64,000 bases of DNA from Flaveria trinervia (GCA_025506515.1 CM046452.1:42975591-43039590); one strand, 5' to 3'; positions 46,701 to 58,122 are shown, counted from the stretch's first letter. A program made the numbers and translations. Notes: a model not told the origin generated them from the letters alone.

Positions 46701-47249
46701 AGCTGCTGCCAAGAGAATCCTCAGATACCTCAAAGGAGCACCTAAACTAGGTCTTTGGTATCCTAGAAACAATAATTTTAATCTCTATGGGTACTCTGAC
46801 AGTGACTATGGTGGCTGCAACTTTGACAAGAAATCAACATCAGGGGATGTTAATTTCTTGGTGGAAGGATCATCTCATGGCAATGCAAGAAACAATCCTA
46901 TGTCTCTACATCAACTACTGAAGCTGAATACATTGCTGCTGCTAGTTGCTGTGCTTAGTTGCTGTGGATTCAAAATCAAATGTTGGACTATGGATTCAAC
47001 CTTATGAGTACTCCTATCCATATTGACAACAACAGTGCTATCTCCATCACTGAAAATCTGGTGAAGCACTCCAAGACAAAGCGTATTGATATCAGGTACA
47101 ATTTCATTAGAGATATTCACGAGAAGAACCTAATTAAACTAATCAAAGTTGATTCAAATGAACAATATGCTGATCTGTTCACCAAAGCTTTTGATGAACA
47201 AAGATTTAAGTATCTTATAACAACTATTGGGATGATAAACATTGCTTGA
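43787..47249 (+). pseudogene. pol: pol of element 3 (protease, integrase, RT, RNase H), frame-broken
   Basis: Protease DSGCSRHMTGN is at about 43826-43860. The pre-integrase H/C region is at 44220-44345. The integrase core has D and NGVAERRN at about 44480-44720. An integrase-RT linker (44990-45663, FVGYSSSSKAYRVYN onward) precedes RT, which is nearly intact at 45660-46631 (GTKWVFRNK, QLDVKCTF, YVDDIIFG at about 46310). RNase H runs from 46615 to 47249 with two breaks. This is the most complete pol in the window, but stops in protease (for example 44022-44024 at a former Gln), integrase and RNase H make it inactive. Confidence 0.88.
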
Positions 47250-47892
47250 TTACCTCTTTTGAAAACCTTTTAATGTGTATAGTCTTATGTCAATACAAAT
47301 TAAGCCCTGTTACAAAAGATCTCTCTGAAATTTTCTATGTATAAATTTCTTCTGAAGAGAAATTAACCCTCAGAATTTATCTTCATATATTCCGAAGGAA
47401 AATTTCTGCAAGGATAATATTTCTTCTCAGAAGAGTTTTTAGTCTCAGAAGAAGCGATTGATTTCATATAAGATCCACTTTCGAAGCTTACAAAACCTCT
47501 CCATTCGGAAAGCAATCTCTACTCTTGGAAGTAACCTTTTACCTTCGGAAGTAGGAATTGCCTTCGAAAGACAAATTACCTTCAGAAATGTTTTATATTC
47601 GGAAGAGAGATTTTACTGTGTAATGGAAATCTCTTGGGCCCCGCACTGTAAAAAGTAAAGATTTTGTTAATGATGTCGGATTATTTAACTGAATCAAACC
47701 TTACCGCCCCTGTCACTTCATCCACTAAACCATCATTTCACCTTATCCTAACACTTTACCACCATTTCACCCTCTTTTAAATAATCCCGACTATTCACTC
47801 TCATCTTCTTACCATAAATTTTTACAGCCCTAAAAGTTTCCTTGCTTCCAAATTCACCCAAACTCAAACTGCTCTACCTTCACATTTTTCCA
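47250..47892 (+). promoter_or_regulatory. Motif cluster and TATA-like box upstream of the element 3 aORF
   Basis: CTTCGGAAG-like motifs at about 47385-47605, a TTTAAATA box at about 47776-47783, a C/T-rich leader, then the aORF ATG at 47893. Same order as before aORF 2. Confidence 0.5.
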
Positions 47893-50800
47893 ATGGCCCT
47901 AAATCCTCAACACAACCAAGTCACACTTCTTGACTCTTCAAGAGATGCGAACTTCTCTGAAATCATCTCCTTTCTCACCCAATCATCCTACTACACCGCC
48001 TTGACTGCTAATCCCGTAGTTTACCTCAATCATGTGACTGATTTTGGGGGAACATTCAGGTTGAAACCCTAAATGGGGTTCGTGTAATACGATCCCACCT
48101 TTTTGGCCAAGAGTTGATCATCTCTGAACAACTCATCAGGGCACATCTAGAGCTTCATGATGAAGGTGCCCCTACTGAGTTCCCTAAGGTAGATTAGACA
48201 AGACCTACATCCTCATGGGATATGGTGGAGACGTGAGCAGGTCGACTGTCTACAAATTCAACTTCTCTTACAACTGGAAGTTCCTCCTGCACATTGTCCT
48301 TCATTGTTTGTCAAACAAATCTAGGGGATGGGATCAAATCCCATATGAACTAGGGTGCCTAGTTCATGGATTGGTGCGAGGCCTGCGCTTCAACTACTCA
48401 AGATTTGTGCTGCTCAATCTCATTGGAAATCTTCAGAGGGAAACATTCTTTATGTATCCCAGATTTCTTCAGCACATTATCAACTGTGAGCTGGACTAGA
48501 GTCGTCTTGTCTGTGCAACCACTCTATCTGTCCCTTACATGAGGCCAACCATCTTCAAGACACTGAAGAGGGTATCCACCAACTTCACTAGAAGGTACAC
48601 TTCTTTACCTCCTAGTATGACTGAGCACATCGCTCTTGGTGACATCCCTGTTCACCCCGCAGTTGATGAATCCACACCAGCAACTGCAACCACAATGCCA
48701 ACATTACCTTCTCCTCCCATCATAATTACCTACACAAGATACCCTAAACGAACCCTTGTTCAATCTACTCTGATTGAACAAGCTCCTCCTGTTCAACCTA
48801 AAAAGGCTAGAGTGGAACATTGGGCTCCCACTCAGTCTAAGGTCTCACCTTTCTTCACTATTGACCTCAATATGGGTCTTGAGTCTCCTCTGTCTCAAAC
48901 CCATGAGCCCATTACCCAATTTGAAAGCCCTCAGGGTGAGTCTTTACACTCCTCTGAGCAGCCAATAAGGACAGCCCAATCAGAGGCTCAATGCCTGTAA
49001 ACATTGACCAAGGTCCCGGGTCAGTAGGTTTAACCTCCTTATCTTTCACTGACCTTCTCTTTAAAACTGATGAAGAGATAACGTCTCTCCATGGCAATTA
49101 TATTGATCTACAACACCCTCTCCAAGATCAATAGGGCCTAGAGAGACCACTTATCTTTAGCCCCCGTTAGAAAATCATTACTGAGGTGAGTCCCATTAAT
49201 ATGGAGGGGACTCATGCATATTCAGCTGCCACTACAGAAGGTGCCTTAATGGACCCTATGGACAGTGGTAACGATTCTAAGACTGAATCTGTGGCAACCA
49301 TGCCTTTTGATGACTTTGAAAGAGACATCACTAAGCAAGGGAAACCAGGGTGCCAAGAAACCACATCTGGTGGTGAGGCTGATACCTCATCTCCCCGTGA
49401 TTCTTCAAAAGAAGATGAGGGAAGCATGCAAGTCTTCATTAAAAACTACTATTTAAAGTCTCAAACCTTGAATTCAAGTTAGGACTTTAGAAGAAAGGTC
49501 TGCCACTCAGCAACTTGAGATTGACAATCTCAAGGCTCAACTAGTTGAGAAACAGATTGAGAGGTCTGTTAGGCATGTACCTGTTTAGGTCTCCTTGACC
49601 TCTTCCTCCAGCTCATCTAGCTCTCAAGATGATGCTACCAAAAGGTGGGAGATTGTTCAGAGACAAACATCTGAGGACCCACAAAGCCAATCTTCAACTT
49701 CTAAATATTCGGCTCCTATCACAACTTCTTTTGAGCCATCTCAAGTCACTCTAACAATTGATTCAAGGATGCTCGGAGATCTCTACAGCTTCTTCTCTCA
49801 GTTCTTGTTGAGATCTGCTCGTGATTAGCCAAGTCTAGATGCTGCCATGATATACTTTGAAGCTGAAGAGCTTTATAGGCTAACCACACCTTCTACCACT
49901 GTGGAAGAATTGGTCAACCTAAGGTCCACGTGGAACCTGAGATTCAATTCGAAGGGGAAATAGGGACTGATGGCCCAGTAACTGAAATAGTTGGGACATA
50001 ATTTGCATTCCCTCGTACTTTCGAAGCTGAAGTTAAAGCCTCGGAAGAAAAAGCTGAATCTTCCGAGGCTAAAATGGAAGCTGCGGAAGGACTGTTCAAA
50101 ATGTCCGAGGAACTAATCATCACAGATGCAATCCTAGAAATGGCATCTGAGGTGAACAGTGAGGACTTTCTGGATCAACCTCCTGTTCAGACACCCTCTC
50201 TATCTCTCTCACAATCAGAATCCACTATCCAAGAACCACCAAAGTCAAGTTCTTCAAAAGATAACAGGAAAACAAAAGATGTCTGCGAAAGAGCTTTAGA
50301 AAGAGGAGAAGATTAAAAAGCTGAAAAGAAAAGGGAGACTTCCAACTGGGAAGCTGTTGGTTGCTAGTACAAAAGCAGCTGCAGCCAACCAGGAGGCTGT
50401 CAACAACAAAAAGAGAGAAGAGATCATTAACTAGCTCATTCAGCTTGGAGCTGCCAATGAAGAAACACTCCTGCTACCATTAGAGAAGTTAGTGGAATTG
50501 AAAAGGCAACCAGGCTGCAGTAGGAAGCAGCAAGATTGGCCTTAGAGGAAGATAAGGAAAAGGAACAGAGGGAAGCTGACAGGCAGCTCAGGAGGGAAAG
50601 GATAGATTTCCTAACCTCCAGAGGCTTCTTTCTTCAAGAACTTTCTCCACACAATGACGAAACAATCCTTTGGCTCTTCAACAAAGAGCAGGATCAAATG
50701 GAGAAAGAGAGAAAAAGACCTGCAAGAGAAAAGTTGAAGGAAAAGAAGAAGTAGGAAGAAGAAGCAAGTGTATCTGCAACCAGGAAGATAGGTGACAAAG

Positions 50801-52010
50801 CCTTATCTCCGGGCACACGACTTCTTTGGAAGGCAGGTGGGTCCCATGTTTGAAAGGACACTCCAACGAATTATTAGTGAGATCAAAGCTGATATTCGTT
50901 TAGGGAAAAGAAGAGAGATGTATAGAAGGGGATAGGGGATAACCTTCACACCAACCACTCAACGCTAACCTGAACTGATTCCCTCTCCCTTCACTATCAA
51001 AACTAAACCTTACACTCCTGAACCCACAACTTTACCTTTATCCACTTCCTCACCTGAACCACCAAAACTGCCCATCCTTCAACCTAAAACTCTTACCAGA
51101 ACCACCTCACCACATCCTACCCAATAACCTTCCCAACCATCCCCTCAGCCTTCTAAACATCTCTCTCTAGAAGAGTTTAAAAGTATCAAGACTAGGCTCA
51201 TCAACTGCACAACCCTAGCGATATCTCCTATGAGGAGGACTCCATCAAACTAACCTATGTCGATGGATCTTCATATTCCCTCACAAGAGATGAATTTCTT
51301 GATCTACCCACACGAACACTAGACCAGGCTGCAGTACTTCTAGGTATCAACTTAGAATCGTTAAATGATGAAGAGAAGAAACTAAGAAGGAAGCTGGTGA
51401 CTTTACTGGATACAAGGAAAGAGGACAAGATTCCTAGTCAATCTCTTGTGCCAAGAAAGAATATACTCCAGTGGAGGTTCGATGAAGCTACTCACAACTT
51501 TGTTGTGGAAAGAGAGAACGATGAAGTTAACAGGCTGAATAACACCTCTCTGCTACACTCCAGTAGATTTGATATTGCTGATTTAATAGAGAAACCATTC
51601 TCTAACCCCTCCAACTCTGAAACTGCTGCTCACATCAATAATCATCTCAACAGTCTTTATCTGGCTGAGTTAACAACAAAAGCTAAAATTAAAGAAGAGT
51701 TAAGATTGAGAAGAAAGGAAGACAAGGATAGATCTCTCACCAAGGGCACAACCTTTCTATAGATGGTGGAAGGTCCTGAATTGGAACCTATAGTTTGATG
51801 GGAATATGATTATAGCTCCTATCAACTAACTCTTTTCAAAGGGCCACAACAAAGGGTACATATCATTTAGGGTGATAGACTGGAGATCCTGTCAACCAAA
51901 GATTTGTACAACTTCTCAGCACCATATCAGGGAAGAACAAGGAGACTGATAAGTATTACTCTCCTTGGTGCTGAAAGTTTTGAGGAGCAGAAGCAAATGA
52001 GGTTTTGATA
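47893..52010 (+). pseudogene. aORF of element 3, function unknown, heavily broken
   Basis: It starts MALNPQHNQVTLLDSSRDAN. The N-terminal domain is spread over frames to about 48499 (FLTQSSYYTALTANPV; frame-shifted GQELIISEQLIRAHL; WKFLLHIVLHCLSNKSRGWD; MYPRFLQHIINCELD), ending in TAG 48497-48499. Linker segments follow (48539-49000, 49186-49482, 49595-49828, 50074-50316, 50536-50754). C-terminal modules lie at about 51220-51330, 51460-51590 (ILQWRFDEATHNFVVER) and 51790-51930 (WEYDYSSYQLTLF). Same order as aORF 2. Many stops; not translatable as one protein. Confidence 0.68.
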
Positions 52011-52033
52011 GCATCAGACTGATAAGTATTACT

Positions 52034-52803
52034 CTACTTCCGAAGGAAGTAGAGTTCTTCCGAAGACAAAGTAAAAGTTCCACTTCCGAAGGCAAAGCTA
52101 TACTTTCGAAAATAAAGTATTCACTTCTGAAGATGAAGTCTCAAAAGAAGAAATTAGAAGACTACTTCCAAAGTATGAAGAAAGAAGAAGTTCTCAAGCC
52201 TCGGAAGAAGCAGGCTCTTCCGAAGTATAAGTGGCTTCGGAAGTACTTGTTCTTCCAAAGCCATTTAACCTTCGGAAGACACTGCTATGAACCAGTGGAC
52301 ATAAGTATGGTCTCTGACACTCCACTACAAACCTCTGCTACTGCATGGCATTTTCTCAAAGAGCCATGTAGTTGACCATACTTTATTCCACCATTCATCT
52401 TTTTATGTTGGTACATGTTACCAACTTTAGTTGGTGACAAAAGGTAAGTCAGGGATATGTCCTGACTATCATATCTTAGATAAAGTCTTATCTGAGATAC
52501 CTTAAACTATAGCTTTGTAGTATTTGCTTTAGTTAGAGGATTCCAGCTGGTATAAAAGTATATCCGGCTGTAGGTAGTATTATATATAGTTTCTCATTGT
52601 AACTCATAAACATATGCTTGTAAGAGTCTTGTAATATTTGAGTTGAGAAGCAATATATGCAAGTACCTTGAAAATTAATTTTTGTGTTTGATTATTACTT
52701 ATTATATTGTTATCAACTCTTAAACACTTTGCTTTCATCAAGAGTGTTGTTTAAGTGAGTTTGAGAGAAAACCAAGTGTTTAATGACACAAACTGATCCT
52801 GCA
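52034..52803 (+). repeat. LTR between elements 3 and 4 (family B), start truncated
   Basis: CTTCCGAAG cluster (52034-52280), palindrome (52228-52267), TATATATAG (about 52581), end GATCCTGCA (52803). The usual PPT and first bases of the LTR are missing. A 19-bp repeat (GACTGATAAGTATTACTCT) at about 51947 and 52017 marks the junction. It is followed by mid-gag without PBS. Confidence 0.78.
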
Positions 52804-54722
52804 ATGTTGTTGAAGGTTCAAGAACTCCCCAACCTTAGTTGTACCTAAACTACCCCTAACAACCATCTTCCTCTTCCGGGCTATACATCACATTTCCTAA
52901 GATACCTAGGTCTTAACAAGCTCAACAAAATTCTTTCCAGGATAATTGTGCTTTTGTTTTAAGAAATGATCACTATGGAGATTTTAAATTTTGTTTTAAT
53001 GATCTCGAGTTTTTCAACCCTGATGATGTAGAATACATGAACATTGTCCAAAAGATGGTTATTTTGACCTATAAAACAAAGAAGTTATTTAAGAGATCTG
53101 GAAGGAAATTCCCTCAAAACCCAACCAATAACAAATTTGGGTTTGACAAATCAATGGCCAAGGTTACAACTACAACTAACTTGGTCACTTTGCAAGGGAA
53201 TGTAAGGCTCCTAAATCCAACCCTAGAGCAACTCAAACCTCCAACATCTAATCACTACAAAAGCTGTTGCCAAGCCAACTCAACAACAAACTTGTTGTTG
53301 CTCAAGAAGTTGATTGGAGCTTTATGGTGCAAGATGTCACTCCTGCTCAGCTCTCATGGCTAGAACTGAAGACAATAAGGTATATGAACATCTATGTACC
53401 CTAGCCTATATTGCTAATGTTAAATTGTATTAGGACTATAACATGAAAATTAAATATGATAGAGTTCTTAATATATTAAAATCTGATTTTAAGATAGTAG
53501 AATCTGACTACAAACTCAATTTGAAGAGTTAGAGAAAACTGTATCCTCTTTAAAACATGAACACTCATACTACAGGGTTCAAATAAAAGATTTAATCTCC
53601 AAGTTAACTAAGGCTCAACCCCAGCTAGTAATAGTTGAGGCTAAAGCAAAGAAGTATGCCATTAAGAAGCATAACTTCAACACCATGATTGCATCATGCT
53701 CCCGCTCAAAGGTGTGATATCAATGCAAAAGTAGGCTGAGAACTAATAAAATTGCTCCATCATACTCTTATGTGTCTATTAGACAATCAAGATGTGGTAT
53801 GATGAGCAAGAGGTTCTAATTGTTGACCCACTACCAAATAAGCCATAGAATGATGCAATAATGGTCACCATCAAAGTGAAGGATAAGGTAGAAAACCTTA
53901 TCAACATTGTTAATGATCAACCCTTGACCACCAAAGCCAAAAAAAACAAAATCAAGGCAGTAAGAAGAACTGCCAAGAAGGTGGTTGAGTCAAAGTTGAA
54001 AATAGACCCAAAGCAAAAGGGTGTATTCATCTCAATTGGATTCGAAGTGGTTGGAAATTCTAATCCAAGAAAGAAGTGTAGTACCAATACTCCTATCCAG
54101 CTGAAGGATTAGAAGTTGAAGGGAAAGGCTGTTGAAGAAGAAAAGAAGTGCAAGAAACAATAGTTCTTATGCGCCATCAAGAATACCATTGAGTTCATAA
54201 TATGTGGTCAGCATAATCACATGGCTAAAGATTATTATTAAAATCCATCAAGCACACATTATGTAAACAATGTTAGCAAAGAAGAAGTCAAAAAGGGTTT
54301 CACATTTAGACCTCATCACATGGTTCAGGCGTTAAGAAAAGGAAAGCCTGTTTCCGAAGCCAAGTTGCTTTAAGAAGAAACTCATTCTTTTGAAAGGAGA
54401 ATAGCTTCGGAAGACAAGCCAAAGCACAAATAAAGAAACAAGGAGAAATCTTCCGAGAAGAAGATTGCTTTCAAAGAAAAGTAGTGACAACTACTTTCAT
54501 GAAGAAAGAAGCCTCTGAAGCAAGTCATGCTACTCAAGTCTTATCAAACTCATCTACAGTGATTAACCAAAAGATGAAATGGAAGATCAGAGAAGATGCT
54601 GTAGCCCAAACCTCTTATTCATAAACCAAAATTGAACCCCATGCATACACATTGGTTCAATTATCTCATCCACATTGGAAGAGCTCAAGACCAACAAGGC
54701 TTGAGTTTTCAATAGTAACTAA
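52804..54722 (+). pseudogene. gag: gag of element 4, N-terminus deleted
   Basis: It begins in the NNHLPLP-type linker equivalent to about 41940 of element 3. The region KMVILTYKTKKLFKRSGRKF (53051 on) is followed by a decayed first zinc knuckle (frameshift near 53165, Cys codon lost). Lys-rich region 53861-54112. The second knuckle region is near 54195-54245. Many stops, several TAA/TAG at Gln positions. Not functional. Confidence 0.75.
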
Positions 54723-54742
54723 TCATTTCACCTTATGTGTAA

Positions 54743-55669
54743 GGACACCCACATGACAAAATAGAAATATATGGATTGTAGATAGTGGATCCAGGGACCT
54801 GACAAGGAACATATCTCACCTTCAACAATTTCAACATTTTGATAGAGGTCCTATTCAGATTGGAGGTGAAGCCAGAGGATACATTTCTGCTAGAGGTAGT
54901 ATGTCTAATGGTAAGTTAAAGGTTGACAAAGTAAACTTTGTCAAACAGCTTGAACACAATCTCTTAAGTGTTTCTTAATTCTATGACCAAAAGCACCAAA
55001 TACTTTTCATAGAACATAAGTGTGTTGTCCTCAAACCTAGGATAACAATTCCTTAAGAATTGGTGATTCTTAGATCTCCTAGGAGAGGGGATATGTACAA
55101 GCTGGATATGAGCAATGCTTCCTCACTGGGTGAAGTATCATGCTTTCTTTCTAAAGTTAATGGTGATGAGTCAACTCTATGGCATAAAAGAACATTTCAT
55201 GTTAATTTTAAAAACATGAACAAATTGTTTAAAAATAACTTTGTACATGGTATGCCTGAAAGGGAATATTTCTATAGAGATAACTGTGTTGTTTTTCTGT
55301 AAGGGAAGCAACATAATGTATGTCATAAATTCAAAAAAGTTAACTTTGTTACCACTCCATTACACTTATTTCACATGGATCTATTTGGTCCCATAAGTAT
55401 AATAAGCATCGGAAGGTAATCATAGTGCCTTGTGATTGTTGATGATTTTACAAGATTTAAATGGGCATTCTTTTTAAGAACTAAAGATGAAATGACTAAA
55501 ACTTTAAAATTTTTTATTCTTAAAATAGAAAATCAAATTGATCACAAGGTAAAAATCATTAGAAGTGATCAAGGGACTAAGTTTAAAAATCAAATTCTTG
55601 ACTCATTGCCATACAATATAGTGCTCCTAGAACTCCTTAACATAATGATGTAGCTGAGGGGAGGAATAT
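54743..55669 (+). pseudogene. pol: protease/integrase remnant of element 4
   Basis: Protease IVDSGS (about 54775; first motif altered), VNFVKQLEHNLLSVS-stop, pre-integrase around TLWHKRTFHVNFKNMNKL, integrase core IVDDFTRFKWAFFLRTKDE and IRSDQGTKFKNQ (about 55430-55600). It stops at 55669, where an antisense LTR begins; RT is absent. Confidence 0.8.
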
Positions 55670-56164
55670 TGGTCCATTTGATCGATACATAGTGCAAATG
55701 ATTCACAAAATGTACATATCCCACTAATCTTACATTAATAACACAATCAAAATAGTGAACAAGTTTCAAAGGTATTCAATAATCACCAAAAATCATATAC
55801 AATAATAAAGAACAAAGGCTCAAATTGATCTCAATAAGCTTCCAGCAAACACAAAACAAAATTGAAACAAATATATTTTTGTATTAGGTTTTCGCAAAAA
55901 TTGCTTACAATGAGAGAAACTTTAGAATATATAAGCGGTAGCAACTAGCCATGACCTAGTTTAGCCTGGTGACGAAACACAGTTTCACCAAGTGAACTAG
56001 GTCTGCTAACTATGAGCAAAATACAGTTTTGCTCATAGTTTCACCGGGCATCAAAACTAACAAAAATATGAATTATAAACTAAGTAAGCTAACATTAAAC
56101 CTATTACATTAATAAGCAAAATAAACACTAACTATGGTGAGTCCAACCTATTCTTGATCATCAA
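55670..56164 (-). repeat. 3' LTR of an unrelated copia element, antisense
   Basis: On the minus strand an LTR starts TGATGATCAAG (56164) just after a PPT-like CCTAGGGGAGTAT and ends GGACCA (55670). It interrupts the integrase of element 4. It lacks the CTTCCGAAG motifs, so it belongs to a third copia family. Confidence 0.68.
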
Positions 56165-56179
56165 TACTCCCCTAGGTTG

Positions 56180-57150
56180 GATCTCACCTACGGGATCCTC
56201 TAATTCAGCTCCAACAACCCCTGCTTCTTTTACATCTTTAGTTGATATATCCTCTTTAGCTCTAGCCATACTAGCTTCCTCTCCCCATGCACTAGCTCAT
56301 TCAAATTGTCTTGTAAGCTCTTGCACTTCCATCCTTACTTCATTAGCTTGATAAACTATTTCAGTAAGCTCCCTGACTTTAGCTCTCATTCCTCGAGCTT
56401 TGTTATCAACCTTCATAAATAGGCTTGCTTTAGATCTTGTTTCAGCTCTTGCTTCAGCCTTGATGTGGTTCTCACACAGAACCCCTAGTTCCTCATCACA
56501 AAAGGAGAAAACCTCCATATGATCAAAAGTTTTATCTCTGCTCCATCCTTTACTCTGATCACAACTTTCCTGTGTTGTTATCATAGAACCATCTATCAAA
56601 TTTCTATAGTTTTAGGGGAAGTGGATCAGGTAATCTCACTCTACTCATGGTCTTTGACGGTTTCAACTTCAACATAATTTTCCCTTTCCCTGACTTCTAA
56701 TCTTTGTCTTTCTTTGATCTCCTCCTTTCGGTCTTGATAAATCCAAAAGTTTCAAAGTTATCATTTAGCCTTGTTCTTATTTCCTGTTCTAGCAGCATAG
56801 CCCTCTCGCTTAGTTTGAATCAATAAAAGGAATCTCAACTCCCACTTAGGCAAGGTCTTGAATGCCTTCCTCTTATGTAAATATGACATTCCCCATCCTC
56901 TTCTTTTTATCATGAACATTTTCAAACTAGCATTATACTTCCAACTAATGATCTTTTTATCAGATTCCTTCCTATTTGGTTTTTGAAGGTTTTGAACTAA
57001 AGGAGTTAGTTGTTCTTGTTCTTTATCTTTTACTAACAACTCTTATTTATCCAATTCAAAAACATCTCTTTCAGTTGTGCTTCTCTGAGCCACATATGTC
57101 AGATTCCTTCCTATTCAAAAACATTTACTTCATAAAATTCATGTTCAGAA
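56180..57150 (-). pseudogene. aORF C-terminal fragment of a third copia family (minus)
   Basis: Minus strand 57039-56761 and 56599-56297 encode basic and charged helical segments, including IISWKYNASLKMFMIKRRGW followed by FKTLPKWELRFLL, an instance of the W-x-[YF] module seen at the end of aORFs 1-3. The frame runs toward the PPT and LTR at 56164, as expected for the end of an aORF. The upstream part is cut by the LTR at 57151. Confidence 0.6.
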
Positions 57151-58033
57151 TAATAATCTATTAGATCTTGAAAGGCTGGTGCAACCAAAACCAATACTTA
57201 AACTATTTTTGGTGTAACTTACAAAGGAATTCCGAAGCTAAGTATGGACTTCTGAAGGAAATGGAGTTCTTCGGAAGACAAAGTGCAAGATCATCTTCCG
57301 AAGGAAAAGCTCCAAATTCTGAAGACAAAGTCTTCTTCCAAAGTTCAAGACTTAGAAGAATTCAAAGACAATGACTTCCAAAGAACAAGTCCTTAAACCA
57401 CGAAAGAAGTAGCCTCTTCCGAAGTATAAAAGCTTCAGAAGAACTTGTTCTTCCGAAGCCAATTAATCTTCGGAAGAACTTGTTCTTCTAAAGCCAATTA
57501 ATCTTTGGAAGATGCTTCTATGAACCAGTGGACTTAAGTATGACTCTATGACAATCTGTTGCAGACCTCTAATACTGCATGGCGTTTTCCGAAAAGACCA
57601 TTACTTTATTTCATGTTCACCTTTGTTTGTTAGTATAGTTGCCAACTTTATTTGGTGACGAAAGGTAAGTCATGGACATGTCATGACTACCATATCTTAG
57701 ATAAGACATTATCTAAGATACCTTAACTAAGCTTTGTAGTATCTGCTTTAGTTATATGATTCCAGTGGTATCAAAGTATAACCGACTGTAGGTGATAGTA
57801 TATATAGTTCTCATTTTAACTCTTCTATCATGTTTGTACGAGTCTTGTAAACTTTGAGTTGAGAAGTAATATATACAAGTACCTTGAAAATTATTCCTTT
57901 TATTCCTTTGTGTTCTTAAGTTACTTAGTATATTATAATCAACTCTTTGAGAGATTCTACTTCATCATAACTATGTGAGTACAAGTGAGTTTGAGAGAAA
58001 ACCAAGTGTTTAGTGACATATATCAATCCCGCA
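57151..58033 (+). repeat. 5' LTR of copia element 5 (family B)
   Basis: The start is near TTAGATCTTGAAAGGCTGGTGCAACC, perhaps lacking its first bases. CTTCCGAAG motif cluster 57220-57500, with a 43-bp unit duplicated (57437-57515), palindrome 57430-57464, TATATATAG (about 57799-57807), end CCCGCA (58033). Confidence 0.84.
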
Positions 58034-58035
58034 AT

Positions 58036-58047
58036 TGGTATCAGAGC
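58036..58047 (+). other. Primer-binding site, element 5
   Basis: TGGTATCAGAGC, exact, three bases after the LTR. Confidence 0.9.
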
Positions 58048-58122
58048 TACTTAGGCTCTTGATTGTGTGGTCTTACAATCCAAATCAACTTGTTTTCACT
58101 CCTCCCTTCACCACACTCTAAA

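Noticed and set aside
36811..52010. aORFs as envelope-like genes
   Set aside because: No signal peptide, membrane segment or cysteine-rich ectodomain is visible; the proteins are charged, coiled-coil and basic-cluster rich.
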